NCBI GenBank assembly: GCA_014529385.2
Contig: CM043963.1
Location: 64,283,469-64,347,468, forward strand
Reading direction: 5' to 3'
Length of the DNA: 64,000 nucleotides
Source of the DNA: Adiantum capillus-veneris
Lineage: Eukaryota; Streptophyta; Polypodiopsida; Polypodiales; Pteridaceae
In this document: in pieces, positions 1 through 11,694 of the stretch
How the letters are laid out: each line of letters starts with the position of its first letter
How positions within the stretch are numbered: the stretch's first letter is position 1
Translations under genes and position numbers: made by a program
Notes under the pieces: generated by a model
The model's database searches: none
What the model was told of the DNA's origin: nothing
The model's input: the letters and a program-made list of their open reading frames with translations, nothing else

Positions 1-2550
1 TAGTGATTGGTATAGTCGCATTGGATTCATCCCCCTCAAAGTATTGTCCCAACTTGTTAACAGGTATTTCTATAACAAGGTTCTCATCTAGGTTGGGTTG
101 TGGATCTATGTATTCCTCCTCTATTGGCATCTCGCCAGCTCCATCCATCTGTGCAAATTGTGGTAGCCCAAACTTTAGTTCTCCATTGAGGAAGGCTCGA
201 AGAGCTGAGACTAGCTCAGGGTCTTTATATAGTTTGGACATGATGGTGGTTCTAACTTCTGAAGACATGAAATCCATCAATTTGGCAATGTTTAACGGCA
301 CCTTTTGGCCTTGAGTCCCTTGACGTGGGGAAGATGGGATCTCCATTTCTTCGATAGGATCAGGTAGTCCCTCTGTAAACATTCTTTCCATCAAGAAGTG
401 AGTACGCCCACTTTCCCATGACTTTAAGTCACTTTCTTCTTGGATGACACTAGGTATGTCCAAGGGTCTATGGACTTGGTGAGGTTGTTGTTGCGTAGGG
501 AACACGGTGTCTATAATTTGGATCTTCCTAGGTGCTGGTTCTAGATCCCTTTGGGTATCTTCTACCAAACTCCTTAATTGCTTGACTCGCTCAATCTCCT
601 CTGTAGGGTTTGGGTAAGTTCCTATCTTCTTTTTGGATCCTGGCCATTGTGGCTCATGAAGATCTTCCTTGTTGGTTTCTATATTAGTGGTCGTTTTGGT
701 CTCCATGGTTTCACCTGAATTAGAATCTTCTTCAACGTCGTTCATATATACGGGGTCGTCACCAGTCCCTATGTTGGTCTTTGAACCGGGGTCTGACTTC
801 GCTGCTTTTTGCGATCTCTTTCTTCGTGTTTTCTTCTTTTTCTGAGATTGGGCAATTGATGCCGCATCTCTTTCCTCAAGAATATAATTTTGTTTTTGGA
901 GCATCGATCGTGTGAGTACGTTTACTGGTACCACGGGTGTACTTGGTCATGGCTCCTCAGTAACTTCAATCAAGTTTAATGGCGTGATCTTTGGTGCATT
1001 TGGATTATTTGGACATTGGGCAATCAAATGATCTATGCCACATCGATTACACATGAGTATCGGCATTGTAGACGTACTCGCTTGATTGGTTTGCATTAGT
1101 GTGGTGTTCTTTTGTAGCCTAATAGGACACTCTGCTACACGATGTGGACCTCCACACTCATAGCATTGAAGAGGTGGTCTCTTAGCAGTGTAATTGATAT
1201 TTTGGCCTCTTGCCGCAAGAGCAGCTACTTGATATACAGGTTTGACTTGTCCCCAATAGTCCTCCATGTAGTATTGTGGACTTTCTTCAAGCACATTACA
1301 TCCCATAGGCGATATTAGGATCTATATCTTCCTCATAGCCTTCCAAACAAGAAATAGATGACTCACAATCCACTTGATTCACAGAAGTGATTCTCGGATG
1401 TGGTGGTTGCGGTCCTAGCACTGGAGGTGGTAAGGGTGTTGTTTGAACAACATTTTGGGCCCTAGGGACCATGTGTTGTGCTGTTTGTTCAAGAGGTGGG
1501 GCCGGCATCAATGCAGGCACTCGAGGCGTGTCTGTCCATGCTAAGGTTGGTCTATTGGCCATCGCGCGCTTAAATACTATGCAATCCTTAGCTTGATGAC
1601 CATACCTCCCACAGGCATTGCAGTTCCCATTGAATTTTACTCTAAAAGTAGGGCATTCACTGGTACTATGCGGTCCATAGCATACTGAGCACCATTGTTG
1701 CTCCCTTCTTGGATACATATGATTGTTTTGCGGAGCACGATTGTCTCTAAGACTCTCTTGAATAGCCTTGGTGAGATCTGCTAAAGTCATCTCAGATATC
1801 TTTGGCTCCTTAGCAATAGGCTTTAGGGTCATTGGCTGATGCCCCGATACTTGTGAGCTAATAGATTTAGACTCAACAGACACTCTTTCTCCTTGAATCA
1901 TTAAATTATCCTCCAATTGGATCGCATTGTCAAAGTCTCCGTGTGTAGGTCATATTCTCAATTTTCATTGAGAAATACCCCGTCCAAACTTGGTGTACTA
2001 GAGGGTTGCCGCGAGGTGGATGCAATGTTGCTTCCCATGTTTTGACTTTTAGTCACCGCTACCTTAGAGGCGACTTTGGAATGTGGTAGCTCGGTAGGAC
2101 CCTCATTAAATGAGGTAGGTAGAATGTCCACGTGGACACTCTGAGGGAGTGTGGGGTCTATAGGAGATGTGAATGGTGATTCTAATTCCCCACCCCCTTC
2201 GTTTACTTCACTAGCTGTAGGTTCAGAGCGTGAAGCTCTACTAAAAGTTTCTATCAAACGGCTAAAAACACTAGTTCCACGTTGTTGGGCCCAGCTAGTA
2301 CGGTTTCATTTGTTCCCCCAGGGCTTCGTGTAAGATGATCTTCCATAATATCGTAGTCAGAGGAAGAGTCGCTAGCCGCTATATTTGGGTCTTGGGTTGC
2401 ACTACCTTGGGTCCCCGTCGAGGGCGTAGACCCTAGCGTGGAAGGATAGTGAGTACCCCCGTAAATCGAAGCACTAGCTAGTTGTTCGGACTCTAGCACA
2501 CGACCAGAGCGTAGATACATGTGCTTTGGGTTCCCTACAAGTGTCGGCAA
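1..2550 (-). pseudogene. gag-protease polyprotein, capsid-deleted (element C)
   Basis: Minus-strand frame homologous to the polyprotein of element A. It starts with a Ser/Pro/Thr-rich N-terminus (near 2520, motif YLRSGRVLE), then four CCHC zinc knuckles (about 1695-1600 and 1165-1020), then an open frame from about 945 to base 1 ending just before the expected protease catalytic site. Breaks: a stop near 2254, a frame change near 1305 and an in-frame TGA at 947-949. At about 1935-1950 the sequence jumps from the N-terminal region (motif YDLHTETLT) to the segment after capsid (motif NAIQLEDNLMI). Compared with A, roughly 1.2 kb encoding the whole capsid domain is missing. It cannot make a normal Gag. 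RNA-binding and protease-proximal parts remain. Confidence 0.8.
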
Positions 2551-3344
2551 GTACCCTCAAAGGTTACTTGCTTTGTTTTGTGGGTGTTTTGCACCCCGTT
2601 TTCTACTTGATTTTTTCTTGTTTTTGATGTTTTTTGAATGTTTTTTTAATGTTTGATTTTTTTGATTGAAGTGTGTGATAGCTCGAAATGAGCGTATCAC
2701 TTAAAGGGTCGCTATGTACTTTACATCACAATTTTTGGGCATCTGACATTTTGTTGGTCCTCAAAAATCAATTTTTAGCTATGTGTGAAGCTAAAATTCG
2801 TTTTTTTAAAAGGCGATCGAGGCCTAGGCCTGAGCGTGAGCTTGGGCTTGGGTCTGGGAGATATTCCTGATCCCGGTTCTACCTTTAAATTTTATTTATT
2901 TGTTTTAAAAAATTTTAAATTTTAAATTTTATTTATTTATTTATTTATTTTTAAACAAAAAGGATAAGGTCGCCGCGGCCTGCGCGAGAGCACACACACA
3001 CTCTATCTACCTACTTCTAACTAATACACCTACTCTTACACACTAACACACTCTATTAACTCTCACTAATCTACTTCCTACTTATTGTACACAGAAAACT
3101 AACTACCTTAATACACAGAGAATAAACACAGAACCTTTGAAATCTCTATTAACAAAGAAAACTAACTACCTTAATACACAGAGAATAAACACAGAACCTT
3201 TGAAAACTCCATTAATAAAAAAAACACACAGTATAACACCAAATCCCTCTTCTCAACACACACACACTCCTTCCTTACCTTTCCTACAATAGAAATTGCA
3301 CCACGGAGAAGCACAGAGTGCTACTCCAGCTTCATGTATGGCAT
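2551..3344 (-). other. Untranslated leader of element C
   Basis: Non-coding stretch between primer site and gag. It contains a GGCTTGGGC-type hexamer-like repeat (about 2818-2862), AT-rich sequence at 2885-2960, and a direct repeat of a segment with 'aactaccttaatacacaga' (near 3098 and 3160). A matching leader with the same order lies in element A (20508-21467). Confidence 0.6.
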
Positions 3345-3362
3345 TCCCCGGTAGTGGCGCCA
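3345..3362 (-). other. Primer binding site, tRNA-Asp type (element C)
   Basis: On the minus strand it reads TGGCGCCACTACCGGGGA, four bases after the LTR. It matches the 3' end of plant tRNA-Asp (a primer used by Athila/Tat-type elements) at all but three positions. The position directly inside the LTR supports the call. Confidence 0.75.
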
Positions 3363-3602
3363 AAAATGTGCGCGTATGTTGCACGTGTCAATGCAAGGAA
3401 CTTGCTGATACACCGTGTGCGAGCCACAAATGGCTCCAAGCACACAACAAGCCTAAACTAGTAAGCTCAAAGAAGGCGATGCTGTGTCACTCACTGCTCT
3501 ACGCTTGCTTCGTGGAGGATTCCTCGCCGCGAAGAAGAAGGAGCCGCCGCTTCGCCGTGCTCAACCGCTTCGCCGCCGTCGTGCCTTCGTAATGCTCGAT
3601 CG

Positions 3603-3640
3603 CCCACACACACACACACACTCTCTCTCTCTCTCTCTCT

Positions 3641-3674
<34 letters not shown>

Positions 3675-3675
3675 A
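3603..3675. repeat. Compound (CA)n(CT)n(CA)n microsatellite in the LTR
   Basis: Runs of CA, then CT, then CA with one interruption. The same position in the other two LTRs of this family also carries CA/CT runs of different lengths, so it is an LTR-borne microsatellite spread by transposition. Confidence 0.9.
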
Positions 3676-3758
3676 GGAGGTGAAGAAGAAGAAGATGGAG
3701 CAAGAGCACTCTTCTATCGCACAAATGAGAGAATGAGTGAATTTTAGGTTTAGTTGGA

Positions 3759-3766
3759 TTTTATAT
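3759..3766 (-). promoter_or_regulatory. TATA box of element C LTR
   Basis: Minus strand reads ATATAAAA. The same element is conserved in both element A LTRs (13497-13504, 21877-21884), placing the U3/R boundary shortly downstream on the minus strand. Confidence 0.55.
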
Positions 3767-3984
3767 GAGCTCGCCCCATTCACACTTGGGCGCCTATGCT
3801 TAGCCAACTAATCCCTTGAATGTTCCAGTTAGAGTGCGCCTCTCATAGGCGATCACTCTTACCCTTTTCCTATTGGACCGACAAGCCCGGTACCTGACTC
3901 TACCAAATAAATAATACAATGTCCGCCGTAGGTTACAACGTCCGTCGTAGGTGATAGGGTGTCCATGAGCCGTGAGGGTTAACA

Positions 3985-4929
3985 ACCGGATTTATGTGGA
4001 GCCGCCCCCCCCTCCAGTAGGCATTTGTATTATGATTTCTCCCGTCAAGAGGGACTTGTTACAATACAATCTTTGTGTTCCTTGTGACCTAGGTGATACA
4101 ATGAAGATGGAAAGCTTCATGCATCATGAGCATAACATAAACTTTGAGGAACACATTAACTATCCCAAGACCTCAAACACCTTCGAAGGTGGAGAGAGCT
4201 AGCAAGGAATGAGGGTAGGGAAGAGGAAGAAGAAACATTTCATATGAGAAAGAATTAGTTCCTCACTTATAATCACTCTTTTTGCTAGCATAAATGAGAG
4301 CATAGTAATGAAGATGGAGAAGATGGCAAGCTTAAGCATTGAAGCATGGATCTTGGTTGGATTTGCAATCCCATAGACAAGAGTGTTGGTGTAGGCCCTC
4401 AACCTCTACTTGCTTGGAGAAGGAGAGGGAGCTCTTGCACTTTGCACAATGCACAATGAGAGTATGTGTGAGTGTGTGTGGGAGAGTCGACCCCCCCTTG
4501 TAGCTCATGCTTGAAGCCCATTGGACCCCTCCAGGCCTATCTAGCCAATCACAACTAGGAGGTAAATCAAGTAACAAGGGTAGCCTTGGGACGTGTCCCC
4601 CTTTCCCCTTTGAGAGAGAGGACTTGATAAATGTAAAAACAATTAATTAAATCTTCATCTTCTAATTTATCATTGGACCTCTTGAGTGGACTTTTACACT
4701 AACTATTGGAGGTCTTCAATCAAGCCAACCCTAAGGTCTTATGCTCCATTGGTTAGCCTTGATCTTTCATAGACCATATCTCATTTGGGCCCCTTTACCA
4801 TTGGCCCCTTGTTGAGATAGATCTATAAGCACATGTCTATATATTAACCCTTGGTCCCGTTTATTCTCCCACATTAAGTGATATGTTTAATATGAGAAAA
4901 TCATTTGGGGTGTATTAGATTTTATGACA
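3985..4929 (-). repeat. 3' LTR of element D (truncated by C)
   Basis: 945 bp that align with 9918-11311 of the 5' LTR. Both begin 'accggatttatgtggagcc' and end near 'ttttatgaca'. This copy lacks about 400 bp of CTCAAGCAC-like tandem sequence present in the 5' LTR, plus a 31-bp segment. The terminal part starting TGTAATGG is missing because element C lies there. Confidence 0.82.
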
Positions 4930-5286
4930 TTACCTCTGAAATGATAGGCGTCCTCGACTATGAGGTAGAAGTGATAAAGCCTTAGTCATTAGAAAATCTT
5001 ACTTAGCGGGTATAGGATCCCTTTTTACCATACGACATCTTTCCAGGATGGATGACCAATCCATTTGGTGCTTGGGAGACATAGCTGCCGCAAGCATGTC
5101 TACTCTTTAGTCCATTTCATTCTCTCAAATTAGTGTGACAAATTCTACTTGGTGTTTGAGAGACTTCGTCATCACAATCATGATTCTAACTAGCATCCAT
5201 ATTATTTAAATTTGTGCACAATAAAAAAGAGAACTAGTCTTATAAGACAAAAACATGAGTCATTTAAAAGAAATTTGTACATTTGC
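4930..5286 (-). other. 3' untranslated segment of element D
   Basis: Between chromodomain stop and 3' LTR. No reading frame. A weak purine-rich tract (minus strand CAGAGGTAA) abuts the LTR. Confidence 0.5.
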
Positions 5287-5541
5287 TTACTCTAATGTAG
5301 CATTGTAAGCATTGACAAGGTTTATACTATCCTTAAGTTGTATTCCTTGCATCCATCTAGCATCTTCAAAAGGATAATTTTTGAACTTAATAAGATACCG
5401 TCGGATAATCTTACCATGTCGTAGTACCTTGTCTTCATGCCGAAGGATAGCTTCGGGTTGTAGCACCTCTTCTTGGTCTTCAACTTCATGAGGGTCTTCA
5501 ATAATTGGTTCACTTGGTGGCTCTGGATGTTGGTAACCCAT
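5287..5541 (-). pseudogene. Integrase C-terminal chromodomain (element D)
   Basis: 84-residue open segment. After an acidic linker (PPSEPIIEDPHEVEDQEEV) comes the chromodomain pattern EAILRHEDKVLRHGKIIRRY, then LIKFKNYPFEDARWM. It shows the expected beta-strand/aromatic-cage layout, with Y, F/W-like and W positions. Chromodomains on chromovirus integrases direct insertion to modified histones. It is joined directly to the N-terminal half of the integrase core because roughly 0.7 kb is deleted, so it is a remnant. Confidence 0.8.
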
Positions 5542-5970
5542 GGTGTTTGAAAATCTGAGATATGAAGAGAGTTTCCATTTGGTGTGCCTTAATAGTCTTT
5601 TTGATAGGATAAAGTGTGCTTGCTTGCTAAACCTATTGACTATTGTCTATATTCCCATATTCCCATGGATAGACATGGGCAATCCAAAGATGAAATCCAT
5701 GGATATACTCTTCCATGGATATACTCTCCCATGAAATCCATGGATATACTCTCCCATGGTGAATTTGGGATAGGCAATGACTGGAGTAATCCAAGTTGCT
5801 TCCCTCTATCATATTTGGTCTTTTGGTATACTACGTATTTTGAAACATACTCTTGTATGTCCACTTTCATGGTAGGCCAATAAAAATACATCTCTACTCC
5901 TTGAAGAGTAGGTTGAATACCTCTATGCCCCGCATAGGGAGGAGCATAGGATTCATACATAACTTTCTCA
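5542..5970 (-). pseudogene. Integrase zinc domain and start of catalytic core (element D)
   Basis: Minus-strand segment with YAGHRGIQPTLQGVEMYFYW, the zinc-binding domain, in which the C-x2-C pair reads Y-V-V-Y. Then comes SPWESISMDFMG with the first core Asp. After a tandem duplication, the core resumes in another frame (motifs FGLPMSIHG, NRFSKQAHFILSK) and stops at about HHGLP, before the second Asp and the Glu. The enzyme is inactive. Confidence 0.75.
5689..5765. repeat. Tandem duplication inside element D integrase
   Basis: About three copies of a 25-bp-class unit containing 'ccatggatatactctccc', with 'gaaatccatgg' between them. It expands the codons around the first catalytic Asp of the integrase core and changes the frame. 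Confidence 0.8.
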
Positions 5971-6625
5971 CGAAGGGAATGGGAAACACTAACCTATTTC
6001 CATGGAGAAGATAAACATCCTGCAAGATGAATGGTCCCTCTTTCTTCCCGAAAGCAAAGGCTGATATTATGTCTCTAAAGTCAAGGTCAGTAGCATACTC
6101 ATCTATCATAGAAGATAGACCATTGTGAGTAGCTATAGACACCGCATTAACTTTTGGTCGTCGTGAAAGTGCATCGGCCACTTGATTGTGCTTACCAACA
6201 ATGTGAGCAATATGGAAATTAAATTGCAAAAGAAAATTTTCCCACCTCATTTGTTTGTCGGAAAGCTTGGTTTGCGTCATGAAATACTTGAGACTTTGGT
6301 GGTCGGTTCGTTGAATAAATGGAGTCCTTAATAAATAGTGCCTCCATGTGTCTAGGTCATGTAGAAAAGCTAGAAGATCTTTCTCATAAATACCAAAGAC
6401 TCGTTCATCGTTATTGAGCCTATGACACTCATATGATATGGCATGCCCTTCTTGAAGCAAAATTGCTCAAAGGCAATCACCACAAGCATCACATTGGACC
6501 TCAAATGGCTTTGAGAGATCTGGAAGCATGAGGACTAGTTGTGCGAGGTAAGTTTATCCTTGATCTTGTCAATAGCATTTTGTTCCTTAGTAGTCCATAC
6601 ATACTTAACGTTCTTCTTAGTTATG
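5971..6625 (-). pseudogene. RNase H domain and tether (element D)
   Basis: Minus-strand 188-residue open part (5894-6460) with ERVFGIYEKDLLAFLHDLDT, WRHYLLRTPFIQRTDHQSLK and HNQVADALSRRP, the standard gypsy RNase H signature including the TDHQSL and ADALSR motifs. It degrades the RNA of the RNA/DNA hybrid. The N-terminal part (6461-6625) is in other frames and scrambled. The frame continues into the linker before integrase. Confidence 0.8.
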
Positions 6626-7560
6626 TCATGTAGTGGTCCTGCTATTTGCTATGAAGCGTCTATAGTATGCACACATACCAATAAAGCTTCTTAGCTCATG
6701 TAGATTCCTTGGATTAGGCCATTCTTTTATTACCTCTAACTTCAATGGATCCATACGGATACCATCTTGAGAGATAATATGACCTAGGTATTGAATCTCT
6801 TGGAGGAAAATTTTGCTTTTCTTTTGGTTGAGAAAAAGCTTGGTCTCCCTCAATGCTTGAAAAATCACTTGGAGATGTTGCGTATGTTCCTCCAAAGACT
6901 TGGAGTAGATGATGATATCATCAAAGAACACTCCAGTGAATTTGCGGCAAGGTCTAAAATTTTTCTCGATTAGAAGATTGAATGTAGATGGTGCATTAGT
7001 CAAGTCAAAAGGCATGACTAGAGATCTTCATCCACTATCCTTATTTGATGATAGCCACTTTTAAGGTCAATCCTACTGAAGTAGGTAGAGCCTTGTAGCT
7101 TATCAAACAGATCTTCTACCCGAGGCACTGGAAATCTGTTTTTGATAGTGATATGGTTTAGTGCTCGATAGTCCAGACACATACGGTATGTACCATCTTT
7201 CTTTTGCACTAAAAGGATTGGAGAACAAAAGGGAGAGGAACTAGGCCTCACCATCCCTTTGTCTACTAATTCCTGTACTTGCCTCATGATCTCCTCTTGT
7301 TGAGCTTGAGAGACTTGATAAGGAGGCTTGTAAGGCGGTGAGCTTCTTGGAAGGAGGTCAATGCGATGGTCATCTTCCCCTCGTTTTGGAGGTAAGTCCA
7401 TAGGGATATCATCGATGAACACATCTTGGAAACATTTTAGAAAATTAGACAAGTCTAACTCTTCTTGATTCCTATCATTTACATTTGATGAAACATTAGG
7501 ATCTTTTAGAGACTCTTCGATAGAAATCATGTACGCAAAAACTGAGCTCTTCATTGATTT
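6626..7560 (-). pseudogene. Reverse transcriptase (element D)
   Basis: Two open pieces. 7018-7887 carries QVQELVDKGMVRPSSSPFCS, VQKKDGTYRMCLDYRALN and FSRIDLKSGYHQIR. 6626-7015 carries MPFDLTNAPSTF and the catalytic box FFDDIIIYSKSLEEHTQHL, then LGHIISQDGIRMDP and the thumb motif LRSFIGMCAYYRRFI. About 14 residues usually found between GYHQIR and MPF are missing, with a stop at 7018-7020. The RT box is FFDD rather than the common YLDD/FIDD. Confidence 0.85.
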
Positions 7561-8100
7561 ATCAAAAGCAAGAGGATTTACAAGTGGAATAGTGCGACCA
7601 CGCTCACTAGCATCTATATACATGTTCTTTCCCTTGTAGGTGAAGTAGATTCTCCTTTCAGGAAACTTCATATTGGTAGCTATACGACCAAACCATGGCG
7701 CCCCTAGGATAGCATCCCCCTGTTGGAGAGGGGAGATGAAAAATTCTTCCTTGTTGACGTAGCTTTGGATATGAAGCTTCAACTTCCCAATCAAGGGAGT
7801 AACGGAGGCTTGTTGTCCCTTGAAAGCTGTGTCAACCGTTACAATAACTCCCATATCAAAAACTTGAATGCCCAACTTGGTGGACAACTCTGTTGATATG
7901 AAGGCATCATGCTCTCTTACCTTTCCCCAAGCATAGGAAAGTGATGATCCTTTGTAATGAGCATCCTCTTTTGGAGCTTTGATGGTGGAAGCCCTAAGAG
8001 TGTCATTGCGAGCATTCTTCTTGGGGAAAGAACGATAGCCATGTCCTTGCTCCCCACACTTGAAACACTTATGATCCTTGCGAAAAGCTTCAAGCTCTTC
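7561..8100 (-). pseudogene. Protease region and nucleocapsid knuckle (element D)
   Basis: Minus strand. One zinc knuckle at about 8075-8030 reads CFKCGEQGHGYRSF, with Phe at the fourth ligand. It is followed by DAFISTELSTKLGIQVFDMG, where the usual catalytic DSGA just before it is not seen, and ends at ILGAPWF. The layout is that of a gypsy retropepsin, but the active site appears lost. Confidence 0.65.
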
Positions 8101-9330
8101 AGGGGAGAGTTGTTTTTGACTTTGTAAACTCCCTTCTCCTTGTTGTTGTTGGAAGTGCCTTGGGAAGAATTTTGAGCATTGGTTTTTCCCTTTGCATCAT
8201 TTTTGTCTTTGTTTTCCATGGGCTTGACATTCCGTCTAGCCCCTTGATGGAAATTGATGCATGAAGCAACCATGGTGTGATGGATTACTTCGGTGATAGA
8301 ACCAGGCCGTTGAGAGTTGGTATATTCGGACATCTCTTCAGGTAATCCCGCACAAAATTGTTGCTTTTTCTTGGGAAAGTCTATCTTTTGAAAGACAATA
8401 GCCTTGAGATGTAAATCCCAAAACTTGTCTACATACTTGTGGATAGACTCATGAGGGGAAGCTTCAATCTGCACCATTCGGTGAGCACTTTGTCCTTTGC
8501 ATCGCTTGAAGGGAATTGCTTCATGATGGAAACTCGTAGAGTTTTCCATGTCCTTGGGGATTCATCGTTGTTTCCCACCATTGATGAGCTAATTTTTGGA
8601 AGTGCACAGCTACATGGCGTAGCTTGGAGGACTTTGTGAAGCCCTCGTCTCCAAAGGCCACATTAAATTACTGGATGAAGTCCAACACTTTGTCAGTAGC
8701 ACCAAAGGTGCCATCATAGGTGAGAAAAGAGATACTCTTTCCTCTGTCCTTAAACTTCTAATTTAGATTTTGTGACCTTCGCCATGCAGGGTATGATTTG
8801 CGATGTCCTCCCCTCATGTATTCTCTAGGAGAATATCCATAGCTTTCATCGGAAGAGGAGGAAGGTGAACAAGAAGGAGAAGAGGGTGACCTCGTTCTTG
8901 CCCTTTTCTTCCTTTGTTTCCTCTCTCCCCTTTCGGAGTGACGAGGAGAAGGACTGTGTGTTGATCTTTTCCTCTTGGGAGGAGTGGGCGATCGTCTAGA
9001 CCGCCGTCTTTGTGGAGCCACATCTTCAGAGGAACTTAAAGTTTCATTTCTTTCTTGCTCTTTGGATTCCTCCTCTCGTATGGGAGAGAGTCTTCTTTTG
9101 GGGGTCTCTTCAAGAGGCATCCTAAGCTCTCTCTCCTCTTGGAGAGGAAGGGAAATTCCATAAGCGCGAAGTTGTTGAGTAACTTTGGCTTGCAAAGCAG
9201 GGTTGCCCATAGGTTGCTGCAACCTAGTAATGAGATAATTAACAAACATGGGAGCATCTTCATTAACACGTTCATGTGCAAAATCAAAGCTGTCAATGTT
9301 CATTCTACTCTCTTGGTTATTGTCAGCCAT
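8101..9330 (-). pseudogene. gag (element D)
   Basis: The N-terminal open frame (8758-9372) is best started at ATG 9330 (MADNNQESRMNIDSFDFAHE). It has an unusually basic RS-rich tract (SRRSPTPPKRKRSTHSPSP and following) near residues 110-190. A stop at 8758-8760 and several frame changes separate it from the capsid half (7917-8549, motifs SPHESIHKYVDKFWDLHLKA and AGLPEEMSEYTNSQRPGS). The gag protein would package element RNA. Here it is broken. Confidence 0.75.
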
Positions 9331-9732
9331 GTTAACAAAATTTGTGTATGTACTTAGTGTATGCTTTGGCAATTCAAAACCTTAGTTGCCACTCCTCTTA
9401 GCCTTTGAAAATTGGCTCTTGAGTATCTACACCCATGGCTCGAAGTGGTTAATTATAGAGAGTAGTGGAGTAAGTTTAGCTAACATAGCAGAGTTGCCGA
9501 GGGCTAGCTCCTTTCCGACTTCTTATGGCTCAATAATGGTAAAGTCGTAGGCAAGTCTAAAAAAGAATCCATTATTAAGTCCAAACCTCTCAAGGTGTGC
9601 ACCATATCCCACATAATGGACTCAACAAAATCGATAATAGATCCTAGTTCCACTTACCCTAATATAATTAAAAAAATCAACCATAGGCTACTTATGGACC
9701 TCTCTTCTTAAGCAAGAAAAGGGAAACCAAAT
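9331..9732 (-). other. Leader of element D
   Basis: About 400 bp between primer site and gag start. No conserved element recognised. Confidence 0.5.
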
Positions 9733-9744
9733 GCTCTGATACCA
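9733..9744 (-). other. Primer binding site, initiator tRNA-Met (element D)
   Basis: Minus strand TGGTATCAGAGC, the classic plant initiator-Met primer site, one base from the LTR end. Confidence 0.9.
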
Positions 9745-9745
9745 A

Positions 9746-11311
9746 TGTAATGGAATTGGACTATTAACTTAAGAGTAGCAGAAATCAAAGAGAGTGCTTT
9801 TGTGAAATTACTTTGTGAGCATAATTGATGGTAGCAACATAAATATAGCATTTAGTTAACTTGGCATGAACAATACTTTTGCAAGAGAAAGAATTTACAG
9901 AACATGACAACAATTGATGACCGGATTTATGTGGAGCCGGTCCCCCCTCCAATAGGCATTTGTATTATGATTTCTCCCATCAGGAGAGACTTGTTACAAT
10001 ACAATCTTTGTGTTCCTTGTGACCTAGGTGATGCAATGAAGATGGAAAGCTTCATGCATCATGAGCATAACATAAACTTTGAGGAAAGCATTAACCATCA
10101 CAAGCCTCAATCCCAAGACCTCAAACACCTCGAAGGTGGAGAGAGCTAGCAAGGAATGAGGGTAGGGAAGAGGAAGAAGAAACATTTCATTGAGAAAGAA
10201 CTAGTTCCTCACTTATCATTACTCTTCTTGCTAGCATAAATAATAGCATAGTAATGAAGATGGAGAAGATGGCAAGCTTAAGCATTGAAGCATGGATCTT
10301 GGTTGGATTTGCACTCCATAGCCAAGAGTTTGGTGTAGGCTCTCAACCTCTACTTGCTTGGATAAGGAGAGAGAGATCTTGCACTTTGCACAATGCACAA
10401 TGAGAGAGTGTGTGAGTGTGTGTGGGAGATTATACTCCCTAAGCAAGCCCCTAGCTTCCTTGGTCGACCCCCCCTTGTAGCTCATGCTTGAAGCTCATTG
10501 GACCCCTTCAGGCCTATCCAATCACAAGTAGGAGGTAAATCAAGTAACAAGGGTAGCCTTGGGACAATGTTCCCCTTTCCCCTTTGAGAGAGAAGACTTG
10601 TTAAATGTAAAAACAATTAATTAAATCTTCTAATTTATCATTGGACCCCTTGGGTGGCCAACCAATAGGCTTCTAGCACACCATGAGGGCAAAATGAAGA
10701 GGAACTTAACAAGTGTTCCTTTTGATTTCTTTGTACTAGGCATGCCTTGTGTGAGTATGTGTGTGTTCACTCTCATCCCCCCTCATGTAAGGCTTGCTAC
10801 CTCCTTGTAGGGATTGAATTTTGCACACCTCAAGCCACTCAACCTTGGGCCTAGTTCTCACCACAGGCTTGGCCCTTAAGCCCCTCAAGCTTGGGTTGGG
10901 TTCTCACCTCAAGTACAACCCTAGCATCTCAAGCATGACAAGCACCTCAAGCATCTCAAGCATCTCAAGCATCTCAATCATCAAGCACGGCAATCACCTC
11001 AAGCACCTTAAGCTTGGGCTGGGTTCCCACCTCAAGCTTAGCCTTAGCTTACCTAAGGTCAAAGGACTTTTACACTAACTATTGGAGGTCTTCAATGAAG
11101 CTAACCCTAACGTCTTATGCTCCATTGGTTAGCCTTGCTCTTTCATAGACCATCTCTCATTTGGGCCCCTTTACCATTGGCCCCGTGTTGAGGTAGATCT
11201 ATAAGAACATGTCTATATCTTAACCCTTAGTCCCGTTTATTCTCCCACATTAAGTGATCAATTTAATATGAGAAAATCATTTGGGTTGGTTAGATATTAT
11301 ATTTTATGACA
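9746..11311 (-). repeat. 5' LTR of element D
   Basis: 1566 bp, plus strand TGTAATGG ... TATGACA, bounded by the primer site on one side and non-element DNA on the other. Aligns with 3985-4929. It contains a CTCAAGCAT/CAC tandem tract absent from the 3' LTR copy. Confidence 0.85.
10829..11045. repeat. CTCAAGCA(T/C) minisatellite in element D LTR
   Basis: Many imperfect copies of a 9-10-bp unit such as 'catctcaag', interspersed with 'gcttgggttgggttctcacc'. Absent at the equivalent point of the 3' LTR (after about 4690), so it expanded in, or was lost from, one LTR. Confidence 0.8.
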
Positions 11312-11554
11312 ATGTTAACTAAATGTTGTGTTGTTTCCATTGCAGGTGAGGGTTACCTTCTCAACTATGGTTTTCAAAGTTCCTTAGCTTGAAGATGACA
11401 GACTATTATATCTTCTGGCCCTTGATTTCAACACTTGTGTATAAAGACTGTTCTGTACTATGAATGGGAATTATACCACCTTTTCATTGACATAGTTTCT
11501 AGTGTCTTTTGTAATTTGAAAGGATTCGTTGGTGTATATGTTATATTGTTATTG

Positions 11555-11694
<140 letters not shown>

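Larger units (their letters stand above)
1..3984 (-). mobile_element. Element C: gag-protease LTR element (5' part, runs off window)
   Basis: Minus-strand LTR retroelement entering from the left edge. Reading on the minus strand, a 5' LTR (3367-3984) is followed by a tRNA-Asp-type primer site (3345-3362), a leader and a gag-protease reading frame that leaves the window at base 1. LTR and protein match element A (13086-22081), so both are one family. The base after the LTR (3985) resumes the 3' LTR of element D, so C inserted into D. The likely target duplication is ACCGG (3985-3989), but the other copy is outside the window. Confidence 0.85.
3367..3984 (-). repeat. 5' LTR of element C
   Basis: 618-bp LTR. 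On the plus strand it starts TGTGCGCG and ends GGGTTAACA; on the minus strand it is TG...CA. It aligns over its length with the two LTRs of element A (13086-13702 and 21485-22081). It contains a dinucleotide microsatellite and a TATA box. Confidence 0.88.
3985..11311 (-). mobile_element. Element D: decayed Ty3/gypsy chromovirus
   Basis: Minus-strand gypsy element: 5' LTR 9746-11311, initiator-Met primer site 9733-9744, gag, protease, RT, RNase H, integrase remnant, chromodomain and a 3' LTR cut by element C. The order gag-PR-RT-RH-INT-chromodomain is that of plant chromoviruses. Coding regions are broken by frameshifts, stops and a large integrase deletion, so it is not autonomous. Confidence 0.88.

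Noticed and set aside
3345-3362. tRNA gene
   Set aside because: Only a primer-site match to a tRNA 3' end; no cloverleaf around it or around the other primer sites.
3484-3747. Frames of Ser-Leu, Thr-His or Cys-Val repeats (also near 11450-11750, 13172-13545 and 21570-21865)
   Set aside because: Translations of CA/CT/GA microsatellites, on both strands; no coding signal.
11330-11352. Possible 3' splice site 'ttgtttccattgcag'
   Set aside because: No exon-like reading frame follows; too weak for a gene call.
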